A stretch of 64,000 nucleotides of DNA from positions 62,001 through 126,000 of the forward strand of contig NZ_LMDY01000014.1 of the NCBI RefSeq assembly GCF_001425905.1. The letters run 5' to 3'. Both the position numbers and the translations under genes were made by a program. Origin of the DNA: Methylibium sp. Root1272. GTDB lineage: Bacteria > Pseudomonadota > Gammaproteobacteria > Burkholderiales > Burkholderiaceae_C. Position 1 is the first letter of the stretch, and every line of letters starts with the position of its first letter. The notes beneath the pieces are model-generated. The model was given only the letters and a program-made list of their open reading frames with translations. It had not been told where the DNA came from and did not search any database. This document shows positions 35,578-45,747 of this stretch, one piece after another.

Positions 35578-38500
35578 CGGCAGGCGCTTCGCCTGCAGCA
35601 GCACGCTTGCGACTTCGCATCAGCCGGTAGATGGCGGGAACGACGAACATCGACAGCAGCGGCGCTGTGACCATGCCGCCGACCATGGGCGCGGCGATGC
35701 GTTGCATCACTTCGGAGCCGGTGCCACCGCCGAACATGATCGGCACTAGGCCGGCGATGATGACGGCCACCGTCATGGCCTTGGGCCGCACGCGCAGCAC
35801 GGCGCCTTCGCGGATGGCATCGAGCAGGTCGGCGTCACCGCCCTGCCCTCGCGCCAGCCGCGCTTCCCAGGCCTGCTTCAGGTACAGCAGCATGATCACG
35901 CCGAACTCGGCGGCCACGCCGGCCAGCGCGATGAACCCGATCGCACCGGCCACGCTCAGGTTGTAGCCCAGAAGGTAGAGCAGCCAGAAGCCGCCGATCA
36001 GCGCGAAGGGCAGTGTCGCCAGGATCAGCAGCGCCTCGTCGAAGCGCCGGAAGGTCAGGTAGAGCAGCACGAAGATGATGCCCAGCGTGAAGGGCACCAC
36101 CACCTTCAGCTTGGCCGTCGCACGCTCCAGGAACTCGAACTGCCCCGACCACGAGACCGAGTAGCCGGGCGTCAGCTTCACTTGCTCTGCCACCGCCTTC
36201 TGCATGTCGATCACCGCCGACTTCAGGTCGCGCCCGCGGATGTCGACGTAGACGAAGCCCGCCAGGCGCGCGTTCTCGCTGCGCAGCATCGGCGGACCGT
36301 CGGTGATGCGCAGCTCGGCCACGTCGGACAGCACGATGCGTGCGCCGCGCGGTGTGAGGACGGGCAGCTGGCGCAGCTTCTGAAGCGAATCGCGGACCTC
36401 GCGCGGGTAGCGCACGTTGATCGGGAAGCGCTGCAGGCCTTCCACCGTCTCGCCGACGTTGTCGCCGCCGACCGCGGCGCTGATCACCGACTGCACGTCA
36501 CTGATGTTCATGCCATAGCGTGCCGCGGCGTCGCGGTTGATGTTCACGTCGACATAGCGCCCGCCAGTCAGCCGCTCGGCCAGTGCACTGCTGACGCCGG
36601 GAACGCCCTTCACCGCCTTCTCGATCTCGCCTGCCAGGCGGTCGATCTCGGCCAGGTCGGTGCCGGCCACCTTCACCCCGACCGGGCTCTTGATGCCGGT
36701 CGCCAGCATGTCGATGCGGTTGCGGATCGGCGGCACCCAGATGTTGGACAGCCCGGGCACCTTGACGATGCGGTCCAGTTCCTCGACCAGCCGGTCGCTC
36801 GTCATACCGTCGCGCCACTGATCCTTCGGCTTGAACTGGATCGTGGTCTCGAACATCTCCATCGGCGCCGGGTCGGTGGCGGTCTCGGCACGACCGGCCT
36901 TTCCGTAGACCGACTGGACTTCCGGCAGTGTCTTGATCAGCCGGTCGGTCTGCTGCAGCAGTTCGGCCGCCTTGCCCGCCGACAGGCCCGGCAGCGCGGT
37001 CGGCATGTAGAGCAGGTCACCTTCGTCCAGCGGCGGCATGAACTCGCCGCCGATTTTCAGGATCGGCCAGGCGGTGCTGGCGAGCAGCAGCAGCGCGACG
37101 GCGATCGTCGTCTTCGGCCAGGCCAGCACACCATCGAGCAGCGGCCGGTAGATCGCGATCAGCGCACGGTTCAACGGGTTGCGCCGCTCGTCCGGAATGC
37201 GCCCGCGGATCAGGTAGCCCATCAGCACCGGCACCAGCGTCACCGCGAGGCCAGCCGAGGCCGCCATCGCGTAGGTCTTGGTGTATGCGAGCGGCGAGAA
37301 CAGCCGACCCTCCTGCGCCTCCAGCGTGAACACCGGGATGAAGCTCAGCGTGATGATCAGCAGCGAGAAGAACAGCGCTGGGCCGACCTCGACCGCCGCG
37401 TCGCCCACCACGCGCCACTGCGCTTCTCCCTTCAGGTCCTCGCCCGGGTGGTCGTGCCGCCAGGCCTCGATGTGCTTGTGCGCGTTCTCGATCATCACCA
37501 CCGCCGCATCGACCATCGCGCCGATGGCAATCGCGATACCGCCGAGCGACATCACGTTCGCATTGACACCCTGGTAGTGCATGACGATGAAGCTGGCCAG
37601 GATGCCCAGCGGCAGCGTCACGATGGCCACAAACGCCGAGCGCAGGTGGAACAGGAACACCCCGCAGACCAGCGCCACGACGATGAACTCTTCGATCAGC
37701 TTGTGGCTCAGGTTCTCCACGGCGCGCTCGATCAGGCTGGATCGGTCGTAGGTCGGCACGATCTCCACGCCCTTCGGCAGGCTGGCCTGCAGCGACGCGA
37801 TCTTGGCCTTCACGGCCGCGATGGTCTCCAGCGCGTTCTTGCCCGAGCGCATCACGATCACGCCGCCGGTGGCCTCGCCCTCGCCGTCGAGTTCGCCGAT
37901 ACCGCGGCGCATCTCGGGCCCCACCTGGACGCGCGCGACGTCACCCAGGCGCACGCTGACGCCGGCGTCGGTGGCGCTGAGCGGGATCTTGCGGAAATCG
38001 TCCAGCGTTGCCAGCAGGCCCGAGGCGCGCACGACGTACTCGGCCTCGCCGAGTTCCAGCACGGAGCCGCCGGCCTCCTGATTGGCGTTGCGGATCGCAT
38101 CGATCACCGCGCCGTGCGACACGTTGTAGGCCGCCAGCTTGTCCGGGTCGAGCAGCACCTGGTACTGGCGCACCATGCCGCCGACCGAGGCGACCTCGGC
38201 GACGTTGGGCACGGTCTTCAGCTCGTACTTCAGGAACCAGTCCTGCAGCGCGCGCAGCTGTCCGGCGTCCATCGTGCCGCTGCGATCCACCAGCGCGTAC
38301 TGGTAGATCCAGCCCACGCCGGTCGCATCCGGTCCAAGCGCCGGCTTCGCGGCGGCGGGGAGCCGCCCTTGCACCTGGTTCAGGTACTCCAGCACCCGCG
38401 AGCGCGCCCAGTACGGGTCGGTGCCGTCCTCGAACAGCACGTAGACGAAGCTGTCGCCGAAGAACGAGTAGCCGCGAACCACCTTCGCACCTGGCACCGA

Positions 38501-38722
38501 CAGCATCGTCGTCGTCAGCGGATAGGTGACCTGGTTCTCGACGATGCGCGGCGCCTGCCCCGGGTAGGGCGTGCGGATGATGACCTGCACGTCCGACAGG
38601 TCGGGCAGCGCATCCAGCGGCGTGCGCTGCACGGCCCACAGGCCCCAGGCGGTGACGATGACGGTCGCCAGCAGCACCAGGAAGCGGTTGACGATGGACC
38701 AGCGGATCAGCGCGGCAATCAT
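35531..38722 (-). CDS. cusA: Cu+/Ag+ RND efflux transporter CusA/SilA-like
   Basis: 1063 aa inner-membrane pump. N-terminal [22 protein letters not shown] and [20 protein letters not shown] are CusA signatures, as is TM4 [20 protein letters not shown] with the proton-relay Asp and Glu. The long periplasmic loops contain several Met ([16 protein letters not shown] region) for stepping Cu+ to the adaptor. C-terminal extension ends [12 protein letters not shown]. Its ATG overlaps the cusB stop (38719-38722). Its last 46 bases recur at 20174-20219. Substrate Cu/Ag is inferred from family and neighbours. Confidence 0.92.
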   Translation of the reverse strand: MIAALIRWSIVNRFLVLLATVIVTAWGLWAVQRTPLDALPDLSDVQVIIRTPYPGQAPRIVENQVTYPLTTTMLSVPGAKVVRGYSFFGDSFVYVLFEDGTDPYWARSRVLEYLNQVQGRLPAAAKPALGPDATGVGWIYQYALVDRSGTMDAGQLRALQDWFLKYELKTVPNVAEVASVGGMVRQYQVLLDPDKLAAYNVSHGAVIDAIRNANQEAGGSVLELGEAEYVVRASGLLATLDDFRKIPLSATDAGVSVRLGDVARVQVGPEMRRGIGELDGEGEATGGVIVMRSGKNALETIAAVKAKIASLQASLPKGVEIVPTYDRSSLIERAVENLSHKLIEEFIVVALVCGVFLFHLRSAFVAIVTLPLGILASFIVMHYQGVNANVMSLGGIAIAIGAMVDAAVVMIENAHKHIEAWRHDHPGEDLKGEAQWRVVGDAAVEVGPALFFSLLIITLSFIPVFTLEAQEGRLFSPLAYTKTYAMAASAGLAVTLVPVLMGYLIRGRIPDERRNPLNRALIAIYRPLLDGVLAWPKTTIAVALLLLASTAWPILKIGGEFMPPLDEGDLLYMPTALPGLSAGKAAELLQQTDRLIKTLPEVQSVYGKAGRAETATDPAPMEMFETTIQFKPKDQWRDGMTSDRLVEELDRIVKVPGLSNIWVPPIRNRIDMLATGIKSPVGVKVAGTDLAEIDRLAGEIEKAVKGVPGVSSALAERLTGGRYVDVNINRDAAARYGMNISDVQSVISAAVGGDNVGETVEGLQRFPINVRYPREVRDSLQKLRQLPVLTPRGARIVLSDVAELRITDGPPMLRSENARLAGFVYVDIRGRDLKSAVIDMQKAVAEQVKLTPGYSVSWSGQFEFLERATAKLKVVVPFTLGIIFVLLYLTFRRFDEALLILATLPFALIGGFWLLYLLGYNLSVAGAIGFIALAGVAAEFGVIMLLYLKQAWEARLARGQGGDADLLDAIREGAVLRVRPKAMTVAVIIAGLVPIMFGGGTGSEVMQRIAAPMVGGMVTAPLLSMFVVPAIYRLMRSRKRAAAGEAPADRGDASMPDPVTSAA

Positions 38723-40347
38723 CGCGACGCTCCCGGGGCGGCGGCGGCAGGCGCAGACGGGGACAGCAACGTCAGCGTGGTCACGGTCGGCCCATCGGTC
38801 GGATCGACGTAGAACTCGAAGTCGACGCGGTCACCCACCGCCAGTCCACGCGGCAGCTTGTTAGGCGGCGGCAGCCTGAACTCCATCGTCATCGCGCCCA
38901 TGCCGACGCTCGGGATCGGGCCGTGACTCAGCGTGACGCTTTCGCGGTCCAGCGACTCGATCAGGCCCTGGGCGCTGTGGCGCTGGGCGGTGTTGGCGGC
39001 TGTGGGCGCCGGCTGGTTGTTGAGCCGCGCCTCGACGCCCTTCAGGCTGGCTTCCGAGTCGATCAGGAACTGCGACGAGACGACGACACGCTGGCCCGCC
39101 TTCAGGCCGCGCTTGATCTCGGTCTGGCCGCCGGTCTCCAGGCCTGTCTCCACATCGACCGGGGCAAACCGCCCGCCCTCCTCGGCCACCATCACCACCG
39201 CGCGCCTGCCGGTCTGGATCACCGCTTCCGTCGGCACCAGCAGTGCCTTGCCCGCGCGGGTGTCCGTGAACTGCATCGTGACGAACAGGCCGGGCACCAA
39301 CTGACCGCCAGGGTTGGCGAACTGCACGCGCGCCTTAAGCGTGCGCGTGGTCGCGTTCACTTCGGGCAGCAGCGCCTGCACGCTGCCGCGGAACACCGCC
39401 CCTGGGACGCCTGGGCTGCGTGCCTCGACCTGGCTGCCGGGGCGCACCAGCGGGGCCTGGCTCTCGGGCAGCTCGGCGAGTGCCCAGACGCTGGCCAGAC
39501 CGTTGATGCGGGCCAGCATCATCCCCGGGCTCACCGTCATGCCCTCACGAGCCACGAGTTCAGCCACTACGCCGCTCGACGGTGCGACGAGCGTGATGCG
39601 TGGCTGCACGGTACCCGCCGCATCGACACGCGCGACCTGCGCTTCGCTCATGCCGGCCAGCAGCAGGCGCTGGCGGGCTGCAGCTGCCAGCCCCGCATCA
39701 TCCTTCGCGAAGCGCTTGACTGAGAGGTACTCCTCCTGCGCCGCCACCCACTCGGGCACGTAGAGTTCGGCAAAGGGCTGGCCTGCGCGCACGCGATCGA
39801 GCGTGGCTCGCACATGCAGCTTCTCGATGTAGCCCGTCGCCCGGGCCTGCAACACCGACTGGTCGCGCTCGTTCCAGGCGATGCTGCCGACGGCGCTGAC
39901 CATCGGCTGCAGCGTGCCCTCCACGACCTCGGCTGTCCGCACCCCCAGGTTCTGCTGGATGCGCGGGCTCACGGTGACGGTGCCCTGGTCGTCGCCGCCG
40001 GCGCCGCCGTAGACCGGCACCAGCATCATGTCCATGAAGGGCGACTTGGCCGGCGCGTCGAAGCGCTTACCGGGCACCATCGGGTCGTGGTAGTAGAGGA
40101 TGGGCTTGCCGGTGGCAGGATCGATCTCGCCGGCCTTGATGCCGTCCTTGATGTGGCGTCGCGTCGCTGCCTCGCCGGCGGCGATGCTGCTGGTCGGGTC
40201 TTCTGCGGCCGGCGAGCCGGATGCAGTAGCTGCTCCGGCGCCCGCCTGGCCCATGCCGCGGTGCATGCCGATCTGGTAGAGCGCAAAGCCGCCCGCGGCC
40301 AGCGCGACGGCAACGACGGCCGTCAACAAGGTGTTTCGGGTGTTCAT
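38719..40347 (-). CDS. cusB: CusB-like adaptor with heavy-metal-binding and fused CusF domains
   Basis: 542 aa. N-terminal anchor helix ([20 protein letters not shown]), then the metal domain [20 protein letters not shown] + [11 protein letters not shown], adaptor core (hairpin, lipoyl, barrel: [20 protein letters not shown]), and at about 465-535 a C-terminal CusF domain with [18 protein letters not shown] and VEFEFYVD-type strand. Plain CusB is about 400 aa; the extra length is these two metal modules. It gathers Cu+ from periplasmic donors and gates CusA. Overlaps cusC stop and cusA start by four bases each. Confidence 0.92.
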   Translation of the reverse strand: MNTRNTLLTAVVAVALAAGGFALYQIGMHRGMGQAGAGAATASGSPAAEDPTSSIAAGEAATRRHIKDGIKAGEIDPATGKPILYYHDPMVPGKRFDAPAKSPFMDMMLVPVYGGAGGDDQGTVTVSPRIQQNLGVRTAEVVEGTLQPMVSAVGSIAWNERDQSVLQARATGYIEKLHVRATLDRVRAGQPFAELYVPEWVAAQEEYLSVKRFAKDDAGLAAAARQRLLLAGMSEAQVARVDAAGTVQPRITLVAPSSGVVAELVAREGMTVSPGMMLARINGLASVWALAELPESQAPLVRPGSQVEARSPGVPGAVFRGSVQALLPEVNATTRTLKARVQFANPGGQLVPGLFVTMQFTDTRAGKALLVPTEAVIQTGRRAVVMVAEEGGRFAPVDVETGLETGGQTEIKRGLKAGQRVVVSSQFLIDSEASLKGVEARLNNQPAPTAANTAQRHSAQGLIESLDRESVTLSHGPIPSVGMGAMTMEFRLPPPNKLPRGLAVGDRVDFEFYVDPTDGPTVTTLTLLSPSAPAAAAPGASR

Positions 40348-41648
40348 CGTGCCGCCTCCGGCTTGGCTTGGACGCCGCCGTGGGACGGCAGCAGATAGTT
40401 CAGTTGAGCCCAGACCCGGGCCCGCTCCATCTCGATGCGCAGGCGTTCCATACGCATCTCCACCTCGCTGCGGCGTGCGTCGAGCACGGCCGGCAACGGA
40501 CCGGTGCCGCTGCGGTAGGCCACCAGCGCTGCTTCACTGCGCTGGGTCGCCAGCGGCAACAGGGACGCGTCATAGCGACGCAGGCGATCCTCGTGGCTGC
40601 GCCACTCCTGGAGCATGGCGCGCACCTCGGCTTCGTGGGCGCGCTGCAGTTCCTCGCGACGGGCTCGCGCCTCGTCGATGCCGGCCAGCCGCGCCGCGAG
40701 TTCGCGGTCCTGCCGGTTCTTCTGGTCCCACTGCAGCGGCACCGACAGATTGATCGACACCATGTTGGAGTAGGCCGGGCCACGCTGGCTGTACATCAGC
40801 TCGACGCTCCAGTCCGACGATCGCGCGGCACGCGCCACGGCGGCGTCGCTGTCGGCGATGGCCTCTTGCTGCGCTGCAGCGGCGATCTGGGGGTGCTGGG
40901 TCAGGTGCTCCGCGAGCGCGCCTTCGGTCCATGCAGGCAGCGTGAGCACAGGACGTGCAGCCAACGGCAGCCGCGTGCCTTCACCCACCCACCGCCCCAG
41001 CTGGGTGGTCGCGACCGCGATCTGGCGCTCTGCCTGTGCCAGCTCGTCGCGCAGCTGCTCGACCGATCCGCGCGCCGCGAAAACCTCGGCCTGCGAGCCC
41101 TTGCCGCTGCGGTACAGCGTCTCGGCAGCCTGGACCTGGAGTTCTGTCTGGGCAATCTGCGCCTGCAGCAACTCGCGCATCGATTCCAGGTACGAGCGTT
41201 CGAGCCAGGCCATCGCGGCGTCCCGCTGCAGGTCTGCGATGGTGGCTTGGCGCGTGACCTTGGCCAGCTCGACATCGCGTTCGGCACGGCGCGTGCGGGC
41301 GCTGCGCTTGTCGGCCCGGGTCAGTTCCTGCATGAGGCCGACCGAGCGCATCGTCATGAAGTCGCGGGTGACGCTGTAGCGGTCCGGGCCATCGATCGGC
41401 AGGTTGTTGAGGCCGAGCTTGAGCACCGGGTCGGGCAGCTGGCCGGCAGCCGCCGCCATCTCGCGCGCAGCCTGGGCCTGCGACTCGATGGCGCTCACGA
41501 GCCGCGAGCGCACGGCAGCTTCGGCGACGGCGCTCTCCAAGGAGAGCGAGGTCTGAGCAAAGGCAGGCGCAGCGCCCAAGGCCAGCCATAGCACGAGCGA
41601 TGAAGCCAGACGGAGGCCATCTCGCCTCCGGGGCAGGGTCGAAATCAT
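40344..41648 (-). CDS. cusC: Outer-membrane channel of the Cus system
   Basis: 434 aa TolC-family protein. Signal peptide LRLASSLVLWLALGAAPAFA with a Sec site and no lipobox Cys, so unlike E. coli CusC it is not a lipoprotein. Two helical repeats: LSLESAVAEAAVRSRLVSAI with AAAAGQLPDPVLKLGLNNLP, and HPQIAAAAQQEAIADSDAAV with VSINLSVPLQWDQKNRQDRE. AGGAG six bases before ATG 41648 gives the start. Heads cusCBA, 69 nt after the small Cys protein; all genes overlap, so one transcript is expected. Confidence 0.88.
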   Translation of the reverse strand: MISTLPRRRDGLRLASSLVLWLALGAAPAFAQTSLSLESAVAEAAVRSRLVSAIESQAQAAREMAAAAGQLPDPVLKLGLNNLPIDGPDRYSVTRDFMTMRSVGLMQELTRADKRSARTRRAERDVELAKVTRQATIADLQRDAAMAWLERSYLESMRELLQAQIAQTELQVQAAETLYRSGKGSQAEVFAARGSVEQLRDELAQAERQIAVATTQLGRWVGEGTRLPLAARPVLTLPAWTEGALAEHLTQHPQIAAAAQQEAIADSDAAVARAARSSDWSVELMYSQRGPAYSNMVSINLSVPLQWDQKNRQDRELAARLAGIDEARARREELQRAHEAEVRAMLQEWRSHEDRLRRYDASLLPLATQRSEAALVAYRSGTGPLPAVLDARRSEVEMRMERLRIEMERARVWAQLNYLLPSHGGVQAKPEAAR

Positions 41649-41717
41649 GGGAACTCCTGAAGTCCGGAACCGGGCCGCGGCAGCGCCGCAACCGATCAAT
41701 CGAGCGACTTCAGGAGA

Positions 41718-42134
41718 TCAAATGCGATAGCAGCAGTGCGCGATGCTGTGGGCGAGCGGCGGAGGTCGGTCACGCAGGCGCTCGCTCTCGGCCCAGGAAC
41801 TCAGGCCGAGGTCCATCCGTCCATCGACCGAGACGGTGAACAGCGCGGGGAATGCCGTCACCGGCGCGAACACCGCGGGCACGTGATCGACGACCTGCGT
41901 GGTCGAGCCGAACTGGCAGTGCTGCATGCACAGCGTCGGCTGTTCGGGATCGAGCGGCACGGCGGCAGCCATCATCTCGGCGCAAGGCATCCCCGCCATC
42001 GCTGCAGCGTCGGCGGAGCCGGCCCGCTCGCCAATGGCCGGGCAGGCGTAGGCGGCCACCGCGATCTGCGAGAACAGCAAAGCCATCGACATGATGCCGA
42101 TGACACGGGCTCGAAGGCGCTGGCTGAAAGTCAC
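41718..42134 (-). CDS. CopL-like secreted Cys protein heading the cus operon
   Basis: 138 aa, GTG start. Signal peptide RVIGIMSMALLFSQIAVAAY, then ACPAIG, MAGMPCAEMM, QPTLCMQHCQFGS, and a C-terminal RDRPPPLAHSIAHCCYRI. Six cysteines with Met and His around them give a probable copper site. Same layout as CzcI (first gene of czc) and the 30628 protein (first gene of the oxidase operon). A -10-like TATCGT lies about ten bases before the GTG, so the 5' leader may be very short. Function inferred as a metal-sensing or regulatory helper. Confidence 0.65.
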   Translation of the reverse strand: MTFSQRLRARVIGIMSMALLFSQIAVAAYACPAIGERAGSADAAAMAGMPCAEMMAAAVPLDPEQPTLCMQHCQFGSTTQVVDHVPAVFAPVTAFPALFTVSVDGRMDLGLSSWAESERLRDRPPPLAHSIAHCCYRI

Positions 42135-42353
42135 GCGGGGACGATAGCTGAAACCACTGGCGCGCGCTCGTTACCGACGAGGACATGCCTCAAGCCGCGG
42201 TGCAGCGCCGACGGCGTCTGGCCTGTGCCGATCGGACTCCACGGTCAGCCCGCCGCGAAGGCGCACCGGTAAAGGCGCTCCAGCGCGATCACCGGAGACC
42301 CGCAGAGTGCGGACACCCGACACCCGCTTTTTGGTACCTATTTGGTACCGCCA
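42135..42353. other. Island edge next to tRNA-Val
   Basis: No gene seen. TTTGGTACC occurs twice in tandem (42330-42338 and 42341-42349), near the tRNA 3' end at 42405. This may be a remnant of an integration site; no integrase lies in the window. Confidence 0.35.
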
Positions 42354-42387
42354 AGAAAAAAGGACTTAGCGTCTCCGCTAAGTCCTT
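42354..42387 (-). terminator. Rho-independent terminator of tRNA-Val
   Basis: A perfect 12-bp stem, AAGGACTTAGCG (42360-42371) with CGCTAAGTCCTT (42376-42387), loop TCTC, followed on the minus strand by a T run (42359-42354 region). It begins 18 bases after the tRNA 3' end. Confidence 0.88.
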
Positions 42388-42404
42388 GATTTCCCTACCG
42401 AATT

Positions 42405-42481
42405 TGGTAGGCGCGATTGGACTCGAACCAACGACCCCCACCATGTCAAGGTGGTGCTCTAACCAGCTGAGCTACGCGCCT
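42405..42481 (-). tRNA. tRNA-Val (GAC)
   Basis: 77-nt tRNA on the minus strand. Acceptor AGGCGCG pairs with CGCGCCT, discriminator A, and CCA is encoded (42407-42405). D arm GCTCAGCTGGTTAGAGC, anticodon loop CTTGACATG with anticodon GAC, TPsiC arm GGTTCGAGTCC. It marks the right-hand limit of the metal island: left of it only resistance genes, right of it core genes. Confidence 0.95.
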
Positions 42482-42527
42482 GAAGGGCAAGAGTCTAGCA
42501 TGGCCGAAACGGCCTGACGCCCGGCAG

Positions 42528-44810
42528 TCAGCGGCGGCGCGCGCTGCGCACGCCGCTCACCTGGCACACCGAACCCAGCACGGCCTGCAGCCGCGCGGAA
42601 TCGGAGATCTCCACCGTGAAGGTCATCCACGCCGTGCCCCTGAGCGACTGCGTGTGCACGCCCACCACGTTCATCTTCTCCTTCGCGAACAGTTCGGAGA
42701 TGTCGCGCAGCAGGCCTTGCCGGTCCGCCGCCTCCACGGCCACGTCGACCGGGTACACCGCCGGGGCATCACCGCGCGGCCGGCCCCAGGCCACGCCGAT
42801 CACGCGCTCCGGCGCGCGGCCGGCCATCTGTCGGAAATTGGAGCAGCCGGTGCGGTGGATCGCCACGCCCTTGCCGCGCGTCACGTAGCCGCCGATCGCG
42901 TCGGGCGGTGCGGGCCGGCAGCAGCGCGCCAGCGTGGTGAGCAGCGACTCCACGCCGACCACCAGCACGCCGCCCTTGGGCGTGGTGTCGCGGCTCGGTC
43001 CGCGGCGCAGGCGCTGGGCCAGCGCCTCGTCGGGGTCGGGCAGCGGCTCGGGCGGACGCAGCAGCGTCTCGATGTTGCGCAGCGAGAACTCGTCCTTGCC
43101 CACCACCTCGAACAGCGCCTCGGCGTTGCGGAAGCCCAGCTGCGAAGCCAGTTCGTCGAGCTTGATCGCGGTGCGCCCTTCGCGCTGCAGCAGCTTCTCC
43201 ACCGCCTCGCGGCCGCGCGCGATGGTGTGCTGCTGGGTCAGCGCGTTGAACCAGGCGCGCACCTTGGTCTTGGCGCGCGAGCTGCGCAGGTAGCCCAGTT
43301 CGCCGTTGAGCCAGTCGAGCGACGGCCCGCCCTCCTTCACCGCCACGATCTCCACCGTCTGGCCGCTCGCCAGCGGGGTGTTCAGCGTGACCATCGCGCC
43401 GTCGACGCGCGCGCCGCGGCAGCGGTGGCCGAGGTCGGTGTGCAACGTGTAGGCGAAGTCGATCGCCGTCGCGCCGGCCGGCAGCTCGATGATCGCGGCC
43501 TGCGGCGTGAAGACGTAGATGCGGTCGTCGAACAGGCCCTGCCCGGGCGCGCTGTCACCGCCCGGCTCCACCAGCTCGCGCTCCCAGGCCAGCAACTGGC
43601 GCAGCACGGCCTTGCGGGCCTGCGCCACCTGCTCCTCGAAGTCGCCGCCGGCGCTGACGCCGGCGTAACCGCGCGCGCCGGCTTCCTTGTAGGCCCAGTG
43701 GGCGGCGATGCCGCTCTCGGCGTGCTCGTGCATCGCGGTCGTGCGAATCTGGATCTCGATCGGCCGGTCCTGCTCGTCGAGCACCACCGTGTGCAGCGAC
43801 TGGTAGCCGTTGGCCTTGGGGCGAGCGATGTAGTCGTCGAACTCCTCGGGCAAGGAGCGCCAGAGTTCGTGCACCCGGCCGAGCGTGGCGTAGCAGGCCG
43901 GCACGTCGTCGACGATCACGCGCAGCGCCCGCACGTCGAGCACGCGCTCGAAGTCGAGCTGCTTGCCGCGCATCTTCTTCCAGATGCTGTACAGATGCTT
44001 CGGCCGCCCCTGCACCTCGGCGTGCACGCCGACCTCGGCCAGCACCGCACCGAGACGGGTGCGGGCGGCCTCGACCACCTGCTCGCGCTCGACGCGCTTT
44101 TCGTCGAGCAGGCTGGCGATGCGCCGGTACTCGTCTGGCTGCTGGAAGCGGAAGGCCAGGTCCTCGATCTCCCACTTGATCTGCCAGATACCCAGCCGGT
44201 TGGCCAGCGGCGCGAACACCTGCATCGACTCGCGCGCCAGCGCCTGCGGGCAGGCCTGCTTGCTGGCCGCGTAGTAGCGCAGCGTCTGCAGCCGCGAGGC
44301 CAGGCGCAGCAGCACCACGCGCAGGTCGCGCGAGAACGCCAGCAGCATCTTGCGCACGCGCTCCACCTGGGCGGCCTGCTGCGCGGCATCGAGCACCGCA
44401 TCGCCGAGCGCCTCGCGCGCGCTGCGCTGCACCTGCACCAGCTTGCGGGTGTGCGCGACCAGGCTCGCGTAGCTCTCGCCGTAGGCCTTGGCGATCACCT
44501 CCTCAGGCTTGGCGAGGTAGTCGCCGGCATAGACGAGGTAGGCCGCGGCCCGCATCGTCGGTGCCGCGCCGATGGCCTGCAGGATCGCCGCCACGCCGTC
44601 GGCGTGGGCCAGCGCGTCCTCGCCGGTGTCGAAGCGCTCACCGGCGAGCAAGGGCTCGGCAAAGGCGCGCGCGCGCACCAGTACCGCGTCCTGCGACGCG
44701 GCATCGCCGGCCGGCTGCCCGGGGGCGAGCGCCTCCTCGCCGGCCACGTCGCCGGCCAACAACACGATGGGCGCGGTCTCGACGGCCGCGTCCGCGAGAC
44801 CGGTCTTCAT
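42528..44810 (-). CDS. relA: (p)ppGpp synthetase RelA
   Basis: 760 aa stringent-response enzyme. The N-terminal hydrolase-like region is degenerate: where SpoT has the HD pair, this has MRAAAYLVYAGDYLAKPEEV, so only synthesis is expected. Synthetase domain: FERVLDVRALRVIVDDVPAC, PKANGYQSLHTVVLDEQDRP and EIQIRTTAMHEHAESGIAAH. Then TGS (DRIYVFTPQAAIIELPAGAT), a Cys-containing zinc-finger-like region (LARCCRPAPPDAIGGYVTRG) and a C-terminal ACT domain. Start ATG 44810 overlaps the stop of the hydrolase gene; a longer upstream reading frame is a shadow. Downstream lies tRNA-Val. Confidence 0.93.
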   Translation of the reverse strand: MKTGLADAAVETAPIVLLAGDVAGEEALAPGQPAGDAASQDAVLVRARAFAEPLLAGERFDTGEDALAHADGVAAILQAIGAAPTMRAAAYLVYAGDYLAKPEEVIAKAYGESYASLVAHTRKLVQVQRSAREALGDAVLDAAQQAAQVERVRKMLLAFSRDLRVVLLRLASRLQTLRYYAASKQACPQALARESMQVFAPLANRLGIWQIKWEIEDLAFRFQQPDEYRRIASLLDEKRVEREQVVEAARTRLGAVLAEVGVHAEVQGRPKHLYSIWKKMRGKQLDFERVLDVRALRVIVDDVPACYATLGRVHELWRSLPEEFDDYIARPKANGYQSLHTVVLDEQDRPIEIQIRTTAMHEHAESGIAAHWAYKEAGARGYAGVSAGGDFEEQVAQARKAVLRQLLAWERELVEPGGDSAPGQGLFDDRIYVFTPQAAIIELPAGATAIDFAYTLHTDLGHRCRGARVDGAMVTLNTPLASGQTVEIVAVKEGGPSLDWLNGELGYLRSSRAKTKVRAWFNALTQQHTIARGREAVEKLLQREGRTAIKLDELASQLGFRNAEALFEVVGKDEFSLRNIETLLRPPEPLPDPDEALAQRLRRGPSRDTTPKGGVLVVGVESLLTTLARCCRPAPPDAIGGYVTRGKGVAIHRTGCSNFRQMAGRAPERVIGVAWGRPRGDAPAVYPVDVAVEAADRQGLLRDISELFAKEKMNVVGVHTQSLRGTAWMTFTVEISDSARLQAVLGSVCQVSGVRSARRR

Positions 44811-45697
44811 GGCGAGGCGAGGAACTCCTGCACCAGAGCCACCTGGTCGGCGGCGATCAGCGTGGGCGCGTGGCCGACGCCGGCGAGCTCGACCAACCGG
44901 GCCTTGGGCCCCCGCTGCGTCATCGCCAACGCGGTCTCGCGCGACAGCAGGTCGGACTCGGCGCCGCGCAGCACGAGCGTGGGGCAGCGCAGGCTGTCGT
45001 AGCGCTGCCACAGCATCGCTTCGCCGGCCGCCGCCAGCGCCGGCGTCACCGCCTTGAAGGGCAGGCCGATGCGTGGGTCGTAGTGCGAGACGAAGCCGTC
45101 GCCCTGTTCGTCCTGCACCGGCTTGAGCTGCGGTCGCGTCAGCGCCAGCCACTGTTCGCGGCTGTGCGGGCCGAAGCCCTTGGAGATGCTCCACAGGTAG
45201 TCGGCCGCCTCGTCGAGGCTGGCGTAGCGCTTGGGCAGCCCGACATAGGTGCCGATGCGCTGGATCGCGTCGGCGCCCAGCGCCGGGCCCACGTCGTTGA
45301 GCAGCAGGCGGCGCACCAGCGATGCGCCCGCGCCGTCGCGCAGCGAGGCCACGCCCAGGCCGATCAGGCCGCCCATCGAGGTGCCGACCCAGTCGACCTG
45401 CGGTGCGCCGAGGCGCGCCAGCAGCGCCACCATGTCGGACACGTAGGCGGGCACCTGGTAGCCCATCGGGTCGGCCAGCCAGTCGGAGCGACCGCGGCCC
45501 GCCACGTCGGGGCAGATGACGCGGTAGTCGGCCGCCAGCGCCCGGGCCAGCGTGTCGAAGTCGCGCCCCTGGCGGGTCAGCCCGTGCACGCAGACGACGA
45601 CACGCGGGTTGTCGCGTTCGCCCCACTCCCAATAGGCCATGCGGTGCAGGCCCTGGGTGTCCAGGCACGGAACAAAGTCGAGTCGGGGGTCGGTCAT
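44807..45697 (-). CDS. Alpha/beta-fold hydrolase
   Basis: 296 aa cytosolic hydrolase. VVVCVHGLTRQGRDFDTLAR is the oxyanion strand, VDWVGTSMGGLIGLGVASL carries the nucleophile Ser in GxSxG, LVLRGAESDLLS contributes the acid and AGVGHAPTL the His, so the triad is complete. Substrate unknown; the family includes esterases, haloperoxidase-like enzymes and lactonases. ATG 45697 is chosen over an upstream in-frame one for its position before TDPRLDFVP. Its stop overlaps the relA start, so relA translation may depend on it. Divergent from bdhA. Confidence 0.85.
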   Translation of the reverse strand: MTDPRLDFVPCLDTQGLHRMAYWEWGERDNPRVVVCVHGLTRQGRDFDTLARALAADYRVICPDVAGRGRSDWLADPMGYQVPAYVSDMVALLARLGAPQVDWVGTSMGGLIGLGVASLRDGAGASLVRRLLLNDVGPALGADAIQRIGTYVGLPKRYASLDEAADYLWSISKGFGPHSREQWLALTRPQLKPVQDEQGDGFVSHYDPRIGLPFKAVTPALAAAGEAMLWQRYDSLRCPTLVLRGAESDLLSRETALAMTQRGPKARLVELAGVGHAPTLIAADQVALVQEFLASP

Positions 45698-45747
45698 AGG
45701 GTTTCCTCTCGATAATGATCCTACCCAACGCAAGGAGCACCCGGATC

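Noticed and set aside
42135-42404. Integrase or transposase remnant next to the tRNA
   Set aside because: I translated both strands by eye and saw no integrase motif; only the short TTTGGTACC repeat remains, which is too little.
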